Shown: in pieces, positions 1-7,904 of the stretch
How the letters are laid out: every line of letters begins with the position of its first letter
How positions within the stretch are numbered: position 1 is the stretch's first letter
NCBI RefSeq assembly: GCF_001293525.1
Contig: NZ_BBYR01000001.1
Span: 1 to 64,000, forward strand
Origin: Pseudideonella sakaiensis
Lineage (GTDB): Bacteria; Pseudomonadota; Gammaproteobacteria; Burkholderiales; Burkholderiaceae_C
Direction: 5' to 3'
Length of the DNA: 64,000 bases
Program-made: the position numbers and the translations under genes
The notes under the pieces: generated by a model
Database searches by the model: none
What the model saw: the letters and a program-made list of their open reading frames with translations, nothing else
What the model was told of the DNA's origin: nothing

Positions 1-168
1 AGCCGGAGCCGGAGCCGGAGCCGCGGGTTCCGGCGCGGCGTCCTGGGCCGGCGCGAGGCCGGCGGCAGCGGACAGCAGGGCCCCCAGCAGGGGCCGGGCC
101 CGTGCGGCGCGACGCGGTGTTGCGGCCGGGGCGGCGCGGGGCGGGTGGAAGGGCGGCAGGCAGGTCAT
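1..168 (-). CDS. N-terminal fragment of a secreted or envelope protein (runs off window)
   Basis: Reading leftwards from an ATG at 168, 56 codons stay open to the window edge. The product starts with a basic segment (RR at 19-20), then has a hydrophobic core at about residues 26-41 (LLGALLSAAAGLAPA) and a plausible signal peptidase I site after APA at 39-41. A Pro/Ala/Glu-rich linker follows. Its last codons form a 6-bp tandem repeat (agccgg, positions 1-23) encoding Pro-Ala pairs. This architecture suggests export and a flexible linker ahead of a folded domain outside the window. No family can be assigned. The gene is divergent from the cyclic-nucleotide-binding gene, with about 180 bp between the starts. 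Confidence 0.55.
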   Translation of the reverse strand, partial: MTCLPPFHPPRAAPAATPRRAARARPLLGALLSAAAGLAPAQDAAPEPAAPAPAPA

Positions 169-350
169 GCGTCGGCGGGATCCCGCGGGCTGCGGGGCGG
201 GCAGGGTGGCCGCGGACCGCGGCGCGCGCGATTGTCGGGAATCGACCTGCCGGAACCGGCCGGCGGTGCAGGAAAACCACAGGCCGGCCGGCGCAGGCCG
301 GCGTCGGCGTGCTAGCGTCGCGGCTCTGTGTACGCCCGCCCGCCCCTGCC

Positions 351-959
351 ATGACGGATCCGGCCCGCCCCACCCTCGCCACCACGCCGACCACCCGGGC
401 CGCCCGCTCGCTGACGGAAACGCCGGCGCTCGCCGATCTCGCCGCCCAGTTGTTGCAGACCGAGGGCGCGCTGTCCGACCTCGGCCTGGAGGATGCGGCC
501 GCCGTGGTCGGCTACATGGGCCTGGTCACCTTCCCGGCCGGCGCCACGGTCTTCCGCGAGGGCGATTCCTCACGCACCAGCTACCTGCTGCTGGTGCTGA
601 GCGGCGAGGTCTCGGTCGAAACCGCCGACCCGCGCGGCGGCGGCCAGGTGGCCATCTCCATCCTCGGCCCCGGCAACATCATCGGCGAGATGGGCCTGCT
701 CGACGGCTCGCCGCGCTCGGCCACCTGCATCGCCACCACGGCGCTGCAGGCCGGCGGCCTGTCGCGCAAGGCGCTGGAGAAGCTGATCGAGGACAACCCG
801 CGCGTCGGCGCCAAGCTGCTCGTCGGCCTGTCGAAGCGCCTTGCCGCCCGGCTGCGCGGCATGAGCGACCAGCTGCTCATGTACGCCCAGCTGACCGAGA
901 GCATGCAGCAGGAGATCCAGGCCCTGAAGGCGCGCGCGGGCGGCGGCACGCGGTTCTGA
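351..959 (+). CDS. Cyclic nucleotide-binding domain protein (Crp-like sensor, no DNA-binding domain)
   Basis: This 202-residue protein is essentially one cNMP-binding beta-roll (about residues 40-165) followed by a short helical tail. The phosphate-binding cassette is visible at residues 111-127: G-E-M near the start, then SPRSAT with the arginine that normally contacts the cyclic phosphate. The barrel glycines (FREGD at 68-72, LSGEV at 83-87) are present. There is no helix-turn-helix after the C-helix, so it is not a Crp/Fnr transcription factor; it may regulate a partner protein. The ATG at 351 was preferred because upstream codons encode an Arg/Gly-rich non-protein-like stretch. Stand-alone proteins of this type are common in Burkholderiales, with function unknown. 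Confidence 0.8.
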   Translation: MTDPARPTLATTPTTRAARSLTETPALADLAAQLLQTEGALSDLGLEDAAAVVGYMGLVTFPAGATVFREGDSSRTSYLLLVLSGEVSVETADPRGGGQVAISILGPGNIIGEMGLLDGSPRSATCIATTALQAGGLSRKALEKLIEDNPRVGAKLLVGLSKRLAARLRGMSDQLLMYAQLTESMQQEIQALKARAGGGTRF

Positions 960-1066
960 GCGTCCACAGGCCGGGCGTTGCACGGCCCGTCGCCGCCTGC
1001 GCGAGCGGACCCTGGCCGCCAGGCTGATGGCCTCCGCATTGGGGCAGCCCGTCCCGGAACCTGCCG

Positions 1067-1392
1067 ATGCGGGTCGATGACCCGAACCTGCCGTCCCTGC
1101 GCCGCGTCGCGGAGGCCCTCGGAGACTTGAGGGAACAGGTGGTCTTCGTGGGTGGCGCCGTGGCTGGGCTGCTGGTGACCGACCCGCTGGCCGACAGCGT
1201 GCGTGCCACCCACGATGTCGATGCCGTCGTGAATGCCAGCCGGGCCTCGTTCCACCGCTCCGGCAGGCCGTGGCGACGGCCCTGGGTGCGCTGCTGAAGC
1301 ACCCCGACTTCGGGAACGTGCTGCCAGGTCTGCTGGCCGATCCAGAACGGGCCGCCCTGGTCATGCGGCGCCTCGCAAGCCTCTGTCGCTGA
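1067..1392 (+). pseudogene. Decayed nucleotidyltransferase (AbiEii/COG4849-like), internal deletion plus frame change
   Basis: The first frame (from 1067) encodes about 60 family-like residues, including a nucleotidyltransferase core signature: VFVGGAV, then an acidic pair in THDVDAV. After about 1250 this frame degenerates and stops at 1297. A second frame, from about 1270 to a TGA at 1390-1392, gives what looks like the family's C-terminal end ([19 protein letters not shown], ending RLASLCR). In intact relatives more than 100 residues lie between these parts. The remnant therefore looks like an N-terminus joined out of frame to a C-terminus by an internal deletion. The family assignment is from memory of the pattern and was not searched. 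Confidence 0.6.
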
Positions 1393-1456
1393 GCCCGGGG
1401 TCGACCGATCGACTTTGCTGCAGTGCACAATGACGCTTTCCAACCAGGGGGCGACG

Positions 1457-2224
1457 ATGCGGCACGTGGTGTTCAACCAGAAGGGCGGGGTCGGCAAGTC
1501 CACGATCGCCTGCAACCTGGCGGCGATCAGCGCGTCGCGCGGCCTGCGCACGCTGGTGGTGGACCTGGACGCCCAGGGCAATTCCACCCGCTACCTGCTC
1601 GGCGACGGCGCGGACGCGCCCGGCGCGGACCTGGCGGAGCTGTTCGAGCAGACGCTGAAGTTCCTGGCCCGGCCGCGCCCGACCGCCGAGTTCGCGCAGC
1701 CGACCCCCTTCGAGGGGCTCGACCTGATGCCCTCGTCGCCTCGGCTGGAGGAACTGGCCGGCAAGCTGGAATCGCGGCACAAGATCTACAAGCTGCGCGA
1801 GGCGCTGGACGAGCTGGGCGAGCACTACGACCGGGTCTACGTCGACACCCCGCCGGCGATGAACTTCTACACGCGTTCTGCGCTGATCGCCGCCGATGGC
1901 TGCCTGATTCCGTTCGATTGCGATGATTTCTCGCGCCGGGCGCTGTACGCGCTGCTCGAGGGCGTGCAGGAGATCCGCGCCGACCACCACCCCGGGCTGC
2001 GCATCGACGGCATCGTCGTGAACCAGTTCCAGCCGCGTGCGCGGCTGCCGGCGCGGCTGGTGCAGGAACTCGTCGACGAGGGATTGCCGGTGCTGCACCC
2101 GTTTCTCGGCAGTTCGGTCAAGATCCGCGAATCGCACGACCGGGCCCTGCCGATGATCCACCTCGACCCCCGCCACCCGCTGACCCAGGCCTTCGTGGCG
2201 CTGCACGACGCGCTGCCCGCGTGA
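1457..2224 (+). CDS. ParA/MinD-like P-loop ATPase
   Basis: This 255-residue protein has a deviant Walker A motif of the ParA/MinD class (KGGVGKST, residues 9-16, with the signature lysine at 9), the switch I-like [10 protein letters not shown] (36-44 region) and the Walker B-like VDTPP (129-133). Such proteins dimerise on ATP and position cargo on the nucleoid or membrane. No ParB or parS is visible, so a replicon-partition role is unlikely. It may act in positioning or as a regulator. The ATG at 1457 follows an aggggg ribosome-binding site; an ATG at 1430 is possible but gives a tail atypical of ParA. The gene overlaps the next by four bases (GTGA), implying translational coupling to the lipid-kinase-like gene. 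Confidence 0.85.
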   Translation: MRHVVFNQKGGVGKSTIACNLAAISASRGLRTLVVDLDAQGNSTRYLLGDGADAPGADLAELFEQTLKFLARPRPTAEFAQPTPFEGLDLMPSSPRLEELAGKLESRHKIYKLREALDELGEHYDRVYVDTPPAMNFYTRSALIAADGCLIPFDCDDFSRRALYALLEGVQEIRADHHPGLRIDGIVVNQFQPRARLPARLVQELVDEGLPVLHPFLGSSVKIRESHDRALPMIHLDPRHPLTQAFVALHDALPA

Positions 2225-3297
2225 GTGCCGGCACGCCCCCCGGTGTGACGGCACCCGGTGCGGCCGAGGGGCCCGCAGCGACACCCGGAACCGATGCCGG
2301 CGCCGCGCCGCCCGCCGTGGACGGGCCCTTGATCGTGGTGATGAACGCCGCCTCCGGCGCCCGCGATGCGGCCAGCGTGCGGGATCGCATCGCGCAGCGC
2401 CTGACGCAGGCCGGGCGGACGCACGAGATCGAGCTGGTCACGAAGCGCGGCACGATCGGCCGGGTCGCGGCCGATGCGGTCCGGCGCGCCGTCGCGCGGC
2501 GCGGCGTGGTGGTCGCGGTCGGCGGCGACGGCACGCTGAACGCCGTGGCCCAGGCCGCGCTGGCCGCCGGCTGCGCCTTCGGCGTGCTGCCGCAGGGCAC
2601 CTTCAACTACTTCGGCCGCACGCACGCGATCTCGCAGGAGGTCGACGAGGCGCTGGACGTGCTGCTGGCCGGGCGGCCGCAGCCGGTGCAGGTGGGCCGC
2701 ATCGCGGACGCGCACCGCGAGCGCGTCTTCCTCGTCAATGCCAGCCTCGGGCTCTACCCGCAGCTGCTGGAGGACCGCGAGACCTACAAGGCCCGCTTCG
2801 GCCGGCGCCGCTGGGTGGCGCTGTGGTCGGCGCTGGTCACGCTGATGCGCGAGCACCGGCAGCTCGCGCTGCGCATCGCCTGGTGCGCCGGCCCGGGCGA
2901 GGCGTCGGCGCCGGCGGGGGCCGAACGGCTGCTGCGCACGCCGACGCTCTTCGTCGGCAACAACCGGCTGCAGCTCGAGCAGCTCGGCATTGCGCAGGCC
3001 GAGGCGCTGGCCCAGGGCCGCCTAGTGGCGCTGGCGCTCAAGCCGGTGGGCACGCGGGCCATGCTCGGCCTGCTGCTGCGCGGGGCGCTCGGCCGGCTGG
3101 GCGAGGCGGAGGAGGTCCTGGCGGTGGCGCTCACCGGCATGACGGTGCGGCATGCGGCGCGCTACGGGCCGCGCCGCGTGAAGGTGGCCACCGACGGCGA
3201 GGTCGCGTGGATGCAGGCGCCGCTGCATTTCGGCGTGGCACCGAAGCCGCTGTGGCTGATCAAGGCGGCACCGGACGCGGAGGGCGCCCGCGGATGA
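2221..3297 (+). CDS. Diacylglycerol kinase-family lipid kinase
   Basis: A 358-residue protein with the DAGK catalytic fold. The nucleotide-binding GGDGTLN is at residues 101-107, preceded by a first strand with the substrate-side MNAASG (41-46). [12 protein letters not shown] further on corresponds to the family's GTxNDF/GTaN region. Bacterial members (YegS, DgkB, BmrU types) phosphorylate diacylglycerol, sphingoid bases or related lipids using ATP at the inner face of the membrane. The first 35 residues are an Ala/Pro/Gly-rich extension. The GTG start is in a GTGA overlap with the ParA-like gene, and the stop is in an ATGA overlap with the phosphoesterase gene, so the three are translated as a unit. 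Substrate is not predictable from sequence alone. Confidence 0.85.
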   Translation: MSAGTPPGVTAPGAAEGPAATPGTDAGAAPPAVDGPLIVVMNAASGARDAASVRDRIAQRLTQAGRTHEIELVTKRGTIGRVAADAVRRAVARRGVVVAVGGDGTLNAVAQAALAAGCAFGVLPQGTFNYFGRTHAISQEVDEALDVLLAGRPQPVQVGRIADAHRERVFLVNASLGLYPQLLEDRETYKARFGRRRWVALWSALVTLMREHRQLALRIAWCAGPGEASAPAGAERLLRTPTLFVGNNRLQLEQLGIAQAEALAQGRLVALALKPVGTRAMLGLLLRGALGRLGEAEEVLAVALTGMTVRHAARYGPRRVKVATDGEVAWMQAPLHFGVAPKPLWLIKAAPDAEGARG

Positions 3298-4226
3298 GCG
3301 TGGGCGATCGCGCCGCCCGGGTCGCCGGCGGGCCGGCCACCCCGGGCGCGGGCGCGTCGCCGGCGCCCCGTCGCGACGGGGCGGCGACGCTCGTGCTGCA
3401 GATCTCCGACACCCACTTCGGTACCGAGCGGCCGCCCGTGGTCGAGGCGCTGGTGCGTCTGGCCGCGGCGCTGCGGCCCGACGTGCTGGTACTGTCCGGC
3501 GACGTGACCCAGCGCGCGACGGCGGCACAGTTCCGCGCCGCGCGGGCCTTCGTCGACCGGCTCGCGGTGCCGCAGTGGCTGGTGATCCCGGGCAACCACG
3601 ACATCCCGCTGTTCAACCTTGCGCTGCGCGTGCTGGCACCGTACGCGCGCTTCCGGCGCGCCTTCGGCCCCGCGCTGGAGGGCGTGATCGACCGGCCGGG
3701 GCTGCTGCTGGTGGCGCTGAACACCACCCGCTGGTGGCGGCACGTGGACGGCAGCGTCTCGGCGGCGCAGGTGGCGGCGGTGGCGCGCCGGCTGGCTGCG
3801 GCCCGGCCGGGCCAGTGGCGCGTGGTCGTCACCCATCAACCGGTGGCGGTCACGCGGGCGCAGGACCGCCACGACCTGCTGCATGGCCGCCGCGAGGCGC
3901 TGCGGTGCTGGCGCGAGGCCGGTGCCGACCTGGTGCTCGGTGGCCACATCCACCTGCCCTTCCTGACGCCGCTGGACGATCCCGCGACGCCCGGCCCGGC
4001 CCGGCCGATGTGGGCGCTGCAGGCGGGCACCGCCGTGTCGCGCCGCACCCGGCCGCCCGCGGTCGAGAACTCCGTCAACCTGCTGCGCTGCGGGCCGGCC
4101 GGCGTGGGCCTGCCCGACGACGTGCTGCGGGCCTGCGAGGTCGAGCGCTGGGACTACCGCCCCGACCGCGGCGAGTTCGAGCGCGTCGAGGCGCAGCACC
4201 TGCTGCGGCGCCGCGACGACGCGTGA
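3294..4226 (+). CDS. Calcineurin-like metallophosphoesterase
   Basis: All five metal-ligand blocks of the family are visible in this 310-residue protein: D-T-H at 39-41, G-D at 69-70, GNHD at 100-103, a THQP histidine near 181 and GGHIH at 216-220. These bind the dinuclear metal centre that hydrolyses phosphomonoesters, phosphodiesters or pyrophosphates. The closest family look is the CpdA/LpxH/Icc group, but residues that would separate cAMP, lipid and nucleotide substrates cannot be judged by eye. No signal peptide, so cytosolic. It starts inside the stop of the lipid kinase gene (ATGA). That pairing makes a phospholipid-related substrate an attractive but unproven idea. A terminator-like hairpin follows at 4265. 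Confidence 0.85.
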   Translation: MSVGDRAARVAGGPATPGAGASPAPRRDGAATLVLQISDTHFGTERPPVVEALVRLAAALRPDVLVLSGDVTQRATAAQFRAARAFVDRLAVPQWLVIPGNHDIPLFNLALRVLAPYARFRRAFGPALEGVIDRPGLLLVALNTTRWWRHVDGSVSAAQVAAVARRLAAARPGQWRVVVTHQPVAVTRAQDRHDLLHGRREALRCWREAGADLVLGGHIHLPFLTPLDDPATPGPARPMWALQAGTAVSRRTRPPAVENSVNLLRCGPAGVGLPDDVLRACEVERWDYRPDRGEFERVEAQHLLRRRDDA

Positions 4227-4264
4227 CGACGGCGGCGGCACGCGGAACCGGCGGGGGCGAGCGC

Positions 4265-4287
4265 GGTCCGAGCGTCGGGTCTTTTTT
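4265..4287 (+). terminator. Intrinsic terminator after the ParA/lipid kinase/phosphoesterase operon
   Basis: GGTCCGA (4265-4271), a GCG loop and TCGGGTC (4275-4281) form a 7-bp stem containing two G-U pairs, directly followed by six T residues (4282-4287). It lies 39 bp after the phosphoesterase stop and 12 bp before the PAP2 start. It could end the upstream operon or act as an attenuator for the PAP2 gene. Confidence 0.55.
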
Positions 4288-4298
4288 CACGAAGTGGC

Positions 4299-5033
4299 AT
4301 GGGATCGTTCTGGATGGGGCTGGCGTGGGCGCTGCTCACGGCCTGGGGGCTGGTGGCGGCGGGAGCGGCGGTGTCGCGCCAGGTCGCTGCGCAGCAGCGG
4401 CGGGCGCTGTTGGCCGCCGCGGGCGTGGCCGCGCTCGGCAGCCTCGGTTTCCTGTGGCTGGCGCGCGCGTGGCAGGGCCCCGAGGCCTGGCCCTGGGACC
4501 AGGCCGCGGCCGAGGCCGCGCGCGCGGCCTGGTCGGCCACGGGCCTGCGCACGCTGGGTGCGCTGACCCACCTGGCCGACCGCTGGACGATGTGGGTGAT
4601 CGGCCTCGTCGGCGCGGCGCTCCTCGCCTGGCGACGCGACCGGCTGCTGTTGCCCTGGGCCGTGGTGCTGCTCGGCAATGCGGCCTGGACGCCGCTGCTC
4701 AAGGCCGGGTTCGACCGTGTGCGGCCGACCGCGGACCTGAGCGGGCTGCTGTTCCATGGTCCGAGCTTCCCCAGCGGCCACTCGTCCGGCGCGATGGTGG
4801 TCTACGGCATGCTGGCCTGGGTGGCCTGCCGGCGGGCGCCGCCGGCCTGGCGGTTGCCGCTGGTGCTGGCGGCCACCGCGGTGGTGGTGCTGGTGGGCGC
4901 CAGCCGGGTCTACCTGCAGGCGCATTACCTGAGCGACGTGCTGGGGGGTTTCGCGGCCGGTGGCGCCTGGCTGGCACTGGGCGTGGCCGGCTGGCTGCTG
5001 CTGTCGCCGCGGGTCGCGGAACGCCGCCTTTGA
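4299..5033 (+). CDS. PAP2-family membrane phosphatase
   Basis: A 244-residue, multi-span membrane protein with the three-part PAP2 active site: K-x6-RP at residues 135-143, PSGH at 158-161, and a late SR-x5-H-x3-D (SRVYLQAHYLSD). In this family the PSGH and late histidines carry out phosphoryl transfer. Bacterial members dephosphorylate phosphatidic acid, phosphatidylglycerol phosphate or undecaprenyl pyrophosphate, normally on the periplasmic side. Hydrophobic stretches surround the active site (about residues 6-28, 38-56, 97-130, 165-220). Position after a lipid-kinase-like gene suggests a lipid phosphate substrate, although a terminator-like hairpin separates the two. UppP-like activity is an alternative. 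Confidence 0.85.
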   Translation: MGSFWMGLAWALLTAWGLVAAGAAVSRQVAAQQRRALLAAAGVAALGSLGFLWLARAWQGPEAWPWDQAAAEAARAAWSATGLRTLGALTHLADRWTMWVIGLVGAALLAWRRDRLLLPWAVVLLGNAAWTPLLKAGFDRVRPTADLSGLLFHGPSFPSGHSSGAMVVYGMLAWVACRRAPPAWRLPLVLAATAVVVLVGASRVYLQAHYLSDVLGGFAAGGAWLALGVAGWLLLSPRVAERRL

Positions 5034-5059
5034 CCTCGGCGGGGTGAAACGGCGACAAT
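5030..5059 (+). promoter_or_regulatory. Sigma-70-type promoter for the GNAT gene
   Basis: TTGACC (5030-5035) and GACAAT (5054-5059) are separated by 18 bp, predicting a start near 5066 and a leader of about 26 nt before the ATG at 5092. The -35 element overlaps the stop codon of the PAP2 gene. This is the best-matching two-element promoter seen on the plus strand. Confidence 0.5.
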
Positions 5060-5091
5060 GCCGGGTTTTCCCTCGCTGCGCCAGCGTCCCC

Positions 5092-5640
5092 ATGTCCCTG
5101 TCCTCCGCCGAGCCCACCGTCCGCACCAGCTTCCCCGTCCGTCCCGCCTCGCTGCGCGACGCCAAGGCGATCGCGGAGGCCCACGTGAACGCCTGGCAGG
5201 AGTCGGTCCGGCAGGCCGGCCCCACCGAGGCGCTGAACAGCCTGACCGTCGAGCGCCGCCAGGCGGCCTGGCGCGAGGCCATCAGCCAGTGCGAGCCGCA
5301 GGTGCTGGTGGCCACCGACCGCGACAAGGTGGTCGGCTTCGTCGCCTTCGACCGCTCGCGCGACAAGGGCACGCCGGCCACCACCGGCGAGCTGTGGGCG
5401 CTGTGCGTCGCGCCCGCCCACTGGGGCCGCGGGGTCGGCCAGGCGCTGTGGGATGCGGCGCGCGAGGGCCTGCAGGAAGAGGGCTGCATCAAGGCCACGC
5501 TGTGGGTGCCGGTGCGCTTCGAGCGGGTGCGGCGCTTCGCCGAGCGCGTGGGCTTCCAGGGCGAGCCGGAATCGACGCGCCCGCTGGACCTCGGCGGGAT
5601 CCGCATCGACGAGGTCCGCCTGAGCCGCAGCGTGTTCTGA
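5092..5640 (+). CDS. GNAT-family N-acetyltransferase
   Basis: A 182-residue acetyltransferase of the Gcn5-related fold. It begins with an R-P-A-x-x-x-D-A start (VRPASLRDA), then has a central strand (VVGFVAF) and the acetyl-CoA-binding motif A. There LWALCVAPAHWGRGVGQAL matches the R/Q-x-x-G-x-G/A pattern (WGRGVG). The C-terminal half carries ARRFAERVGF-type features (RVRRFAERVGF), typical of amino-group acetyltransferases. The substrate is not predictable. The ATG at 5092 was chosen because the protein then aligns with the fold from its first strand; the frame extends upstream without protein-like content. It has its own predicted promoter and is the last plus-strand gene before a convergent pair. 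Confidence 0.85.
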   Translation: MSLSSAEPTVRTSFPVRPASLRDAKAIAEAHVNAWQESVRQAGPTEALNSLTVERRQAAWREAISQCEPQVLVATDRDKVVGFVAFDRSRDKGTPATTGELWALCVAPAHWGRGVGQALWDAAREGLQEEGCIKATLWVPVRFERVRRFAERVGFQGEPESTRPLDLGGIRIDEVRLSRSVF

Positions 5641-5695
5641 AGGCCGGCGGGCGCCACCCGACCCCTCCCGTCGCCGCAGGGCCGGGGGGCGTCGC

Positions 5696-6682
5696 TCAGC
5701 GGCCCGGCTGGCGCTCCAGCACCACGTCGCCGAGCGGCCGCGTCACGCAGGGCAGCACCGCGCCGGCCGCGCGCTCCTCGGCGTCGACGCCGGGCCAGTC
5801 CACCAGCCAGGCGACCCGCCCCTCGCGCAGCTGCATCAGGCAACGGCGGCAGGTGCCGCCGCGGCAGGCGCTGGGTAGGGCGGCCCCTCCTGCCAGCGCC
5901 GACGCGAGCAGGTTGCGGCCGGCCGATGCCGCGAGCGTGAGACCGTCGGGCTCGATGCGCAGTTGGTACAGCGGGCCGTCCGCGCGCCGGCCGTAGACCA
6001 GCAGCAGGTTGTTCGCCGGCATCTCCACGCGTTCGCGTCGCTCGAGGCCGGCCGCGGCGGCTGCGGCATCGACGGCGTCCAGCGGGCGCAGGCCCCAGCG
6101 CGTGTCGCGCGCGCGCAGGGCTTCGTCGAAGGCCTGGTTGCCCGGCGCCAGCGGCTGCGGCGGCTCGGCGAAGGGGCCGTAGACCATCAGCCGGCCCTCC
6201 GCGGCGAGCGCCTCGCCGGCGCGCCGGAACAGCCCGGCCACCGCGTCGGGCGGCGCGATGTGCAGCAGGTTGGCCGCGAACACCAGGTCCCAGCGTCCCG
6301 CCCCGGCCGGCGCCGGCGGCACCGCGTCGTCGCCCAGCACGTCCAGCGCGCAGGCCGGCGCGACGCGGGCCAGGCCGGCGGCGCGCACATGGGCATCGAC
6401 CGAGGCGCGCGCGGCCGGCTCGGGATCGCTCGGCTGCCAGTGCCAGCCCGGCATCGCGGCCGCGAAGAACACCACGTGCTCGCCGGAACCGGAGGCGATC
6501 TCGAGCGCATCGCCGCGTGCCGGCAGGCGGCGCAGCAGCTCGGCCAGCAGCGGCGCGCGGTTGCGCAGCGTCGCCGGCGCGTGGCGGCGCGCATCGCCGG
6601 CCGCCGCATCGAGCGCCGGTGCCTCGCCCGGCTGCCATGGCGACGGGCCGCTGGCGCTGCGATCCTGCGTTGGTTCGTTCAC
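5696..6682 (-). CDS. DUF938 SAM-dependent methyltransferase fused to a [2Fe-2S] ferredoxin domain
   Basis: Residues about 20-235 are a class I methyltransferase of the DUF938 type: EIASGSGEH (61-69) is the SAM-binding loop, followed by an acidic second strand and FAANLLHIAP (136-144). Residues about 240-328 form a plant-type ferredoxin. C273, C278 and C281 (SACRGGTCRRC) give C-x4-C-x2-C, and C312 (LPCVTRP) is the fourth ligand. DUF938 proteins are about 200 residues long, so the ferredoxin is an addition, unless an undetected frameshift joined two genes. The combination suggests a redox-linked methyl transfer or an electron-delivery module; this is inference. It starts 7 bp upstream of the end of the adjacent histidine phosphatase gene on the same strand. 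Confidence 0.8.
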   Translation of the reverse strand: MNEPTQDRSASGPSPWQPGEAPALDAAAGDARRHAPATLRNRAPLLAELLRRLPARGDALEIASGSGEHVVFFAAAMPGWHWQPSDPEPAARASVDAHVRAAGLARVAPACALDVLGDDAVPPAPAGAGRWDLVFAANLLHIAPPDAVAGLFRRAGEALAAEGRLMVYGPFAEPPQPLAPGNQAFDEALRARDTRWGLRPLDAVDAAAAAAGLERRERVEMPANNLLLVYGRRADGPLYQLRIEPDGLTLAASAGRNLLASALAGGAALPSACRGGTCRRCLMQLREGRVAWLVDWPGVDAEERAAGAVLPCVTRPLGDVVLERQPGR

Positions 6683-6688
6683 GGCTGC

Positions 6689-7306
6689 TCAGCCACCGGA
6701 CAGGCCGCGCGGTGCCGGCGCGGCGGCCTCGTCCAGGTGCCGGGTGCAGTCCAGCAGGTCGCAGTCGTGCGGCGGCTCGGCCGCGATGCGGCTGAGCGAG
6801 GTGTTGCGCAGGCCATGGGCCGGCCAGCCCAGGCCGGGGGCGAGGCGGGCGTGCCGCTGCAGCAGCGCCTTGATCACGAGGCCGTGCGTCACCACCGCGA
6901 GCGGGCCGCCGCAGCCGGCCTGGTGAACGCGCAGCAGCGCGAAGGCCGCGGCCACGCGCTGCTCGAACTGCGCGGCGGTTTCGCCGCCGGGCGGGCTGGC
7001 GTCGCCGTGCAGCGGGTCGGCCCCGAGCGTGTCGTAGGCCCGGCCGCGCCAGTCGCCGAAGTTGCGCTCCTGCAGCAGCGGGCTCCAGTGCACCGGCAGG
7101 CCGCAGGCCCGCGACACGGCCTCGGCGGTCTCGCGGGCGCGCGGCAGGTCGCTGGACACGAGGCCGGCCAGGCCGGCGCCGGCCAGCCGCGTGGCCAGCG
7201 CGGCGGCCTGGGCGCGGCCGGCCGCGCTCAGCGGTGTGTCCGCCGGCTGCAGCACGCGCGCGACGTTGAGGGCGGTTTCGCCGTGGCGGATCAGCAGCAG
7301 GGTCAT
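6689..7306 (-). CDS. Histidine phosphatase family protein (phosphoglycerate mutase-like)
   Basis: A 205-residue protein beginning with LLLIRHGET, whose R7-H8-G9-E10 is the phosphohistidine motif of the branch-1 histidine phosphatases. SSDLPRARETAEA (core arginine), LQERNFGDWRG (acid region) and VVTHG (second catalytic histidine) follow in the usual order. Family members include cofactor-dependent phosphoglycerate mutases, CobC (alpha-ribazole phosphatase) and broad phosphatases. With no cobalamin genes nearby, a CobC assignment is not supported. The ATG at 7306 gives a normal family start. Likely co-transcribed with the DUF938-ferredoxin gene downstream. Confidence 0.85.
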   Translation of the reverse strand: MTLLLIRHGETALNVARVLQPADTPLSAAGRAQAAALATRLAGAGLAGLVSSDLPRARETAEAVSRACGLPVHWSPLLQERNFGDWRGRAYDTLGADPLHGDASPPGGETAAQFEQRVAAAFALLRVHQAGCGGPLAVVTHGLVIKALLQRHARLAPGLGWPAHGLRNTSLSRIAAEPPHDCDLLDCTRHLDEAAAPAPRGLSGG

Positions 7307-7490
7307 CGGCAGCGGTGGCGACGGGGGAGGGCAGGGAGCGCAGGCACGCACGCCTGTCATCCATTGTCTTACCGCCGGTCGCGCCGCGCCCCGACACGCC
7401 GCCGCGGCCCGGCGCCGATGACGGTGGCCGCCCGGGTGCCTAAGCTGGGTTCCGGTCGGTGCTCCCCGCGCCGACGTCGAAAGGATCGCC

Positions 7491-7724
7491 ATGCAAGCGA
7501 ACGTCTTGGGTGCCGGCCAGCCGCTGCCAGCGGGCTTCGAACTGCGTTTCCAGTCGCTGTTCAACGAGGGGCGGGCGCTGTCCTTCCCGTGCGATGGCGG
7601 GGGCCACGTGGCCCTCGACGCGCTGAGCGAACGCGCGCGGGTCAACTACCTCTATGCCCGCGCGGTGGTGGGACGAGAGTTCGCGGTGCCGGTGGTGCGG
7701 CCCGTCGACATGGCGCCGCACTGA
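7491..7724 (+). CDS. Small conserved-looking hypothetical protein, 77 residues
   Basis: A compact soluble protein with balanced, protein-like composition in every region: ELRFQSLFNEGRALSFPCD, then HVALDALSERARVNYLYARAVVG. It has no signal peptide or membrane segment and a single cysteine. The LDALSERAR...NYLYAR helix and Arg/Glu distribution suggest a real gene; I recall similar short proteins in Burkholderiales but cannot name a family. An ATG at 7491 follows gaaaggatcgcc, which contains an aagga ribosome-binding site. It stands alone between a divergent phosphatase gene and the DUF808 gene. Confidence 0.65.
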   Translation: MQANVLGAGQPLPAGFELRFQSLFNEGRALSFPCDGGGHVALDALSERARVNYLYARAVVGREFAVPVVRPVDMAPH

Positions 7725-7904
7725 ACTGCATCCGGTCCGGTCCCCGGCGCGACGCGCCCGCCCGGCGCAGTGCGCCCCAGCCTGCCGTCGCCGCTCCTGC
7801 TGGGCCGGATGCGGCGCCGGAGGCAAGCACCCGGTCCTCGGGTCCCTTGCCCGCTTCACTTAGCATCGCGCATCGCCGCACCGCGGCACGCCGCAGCTTC
7901 CCCC

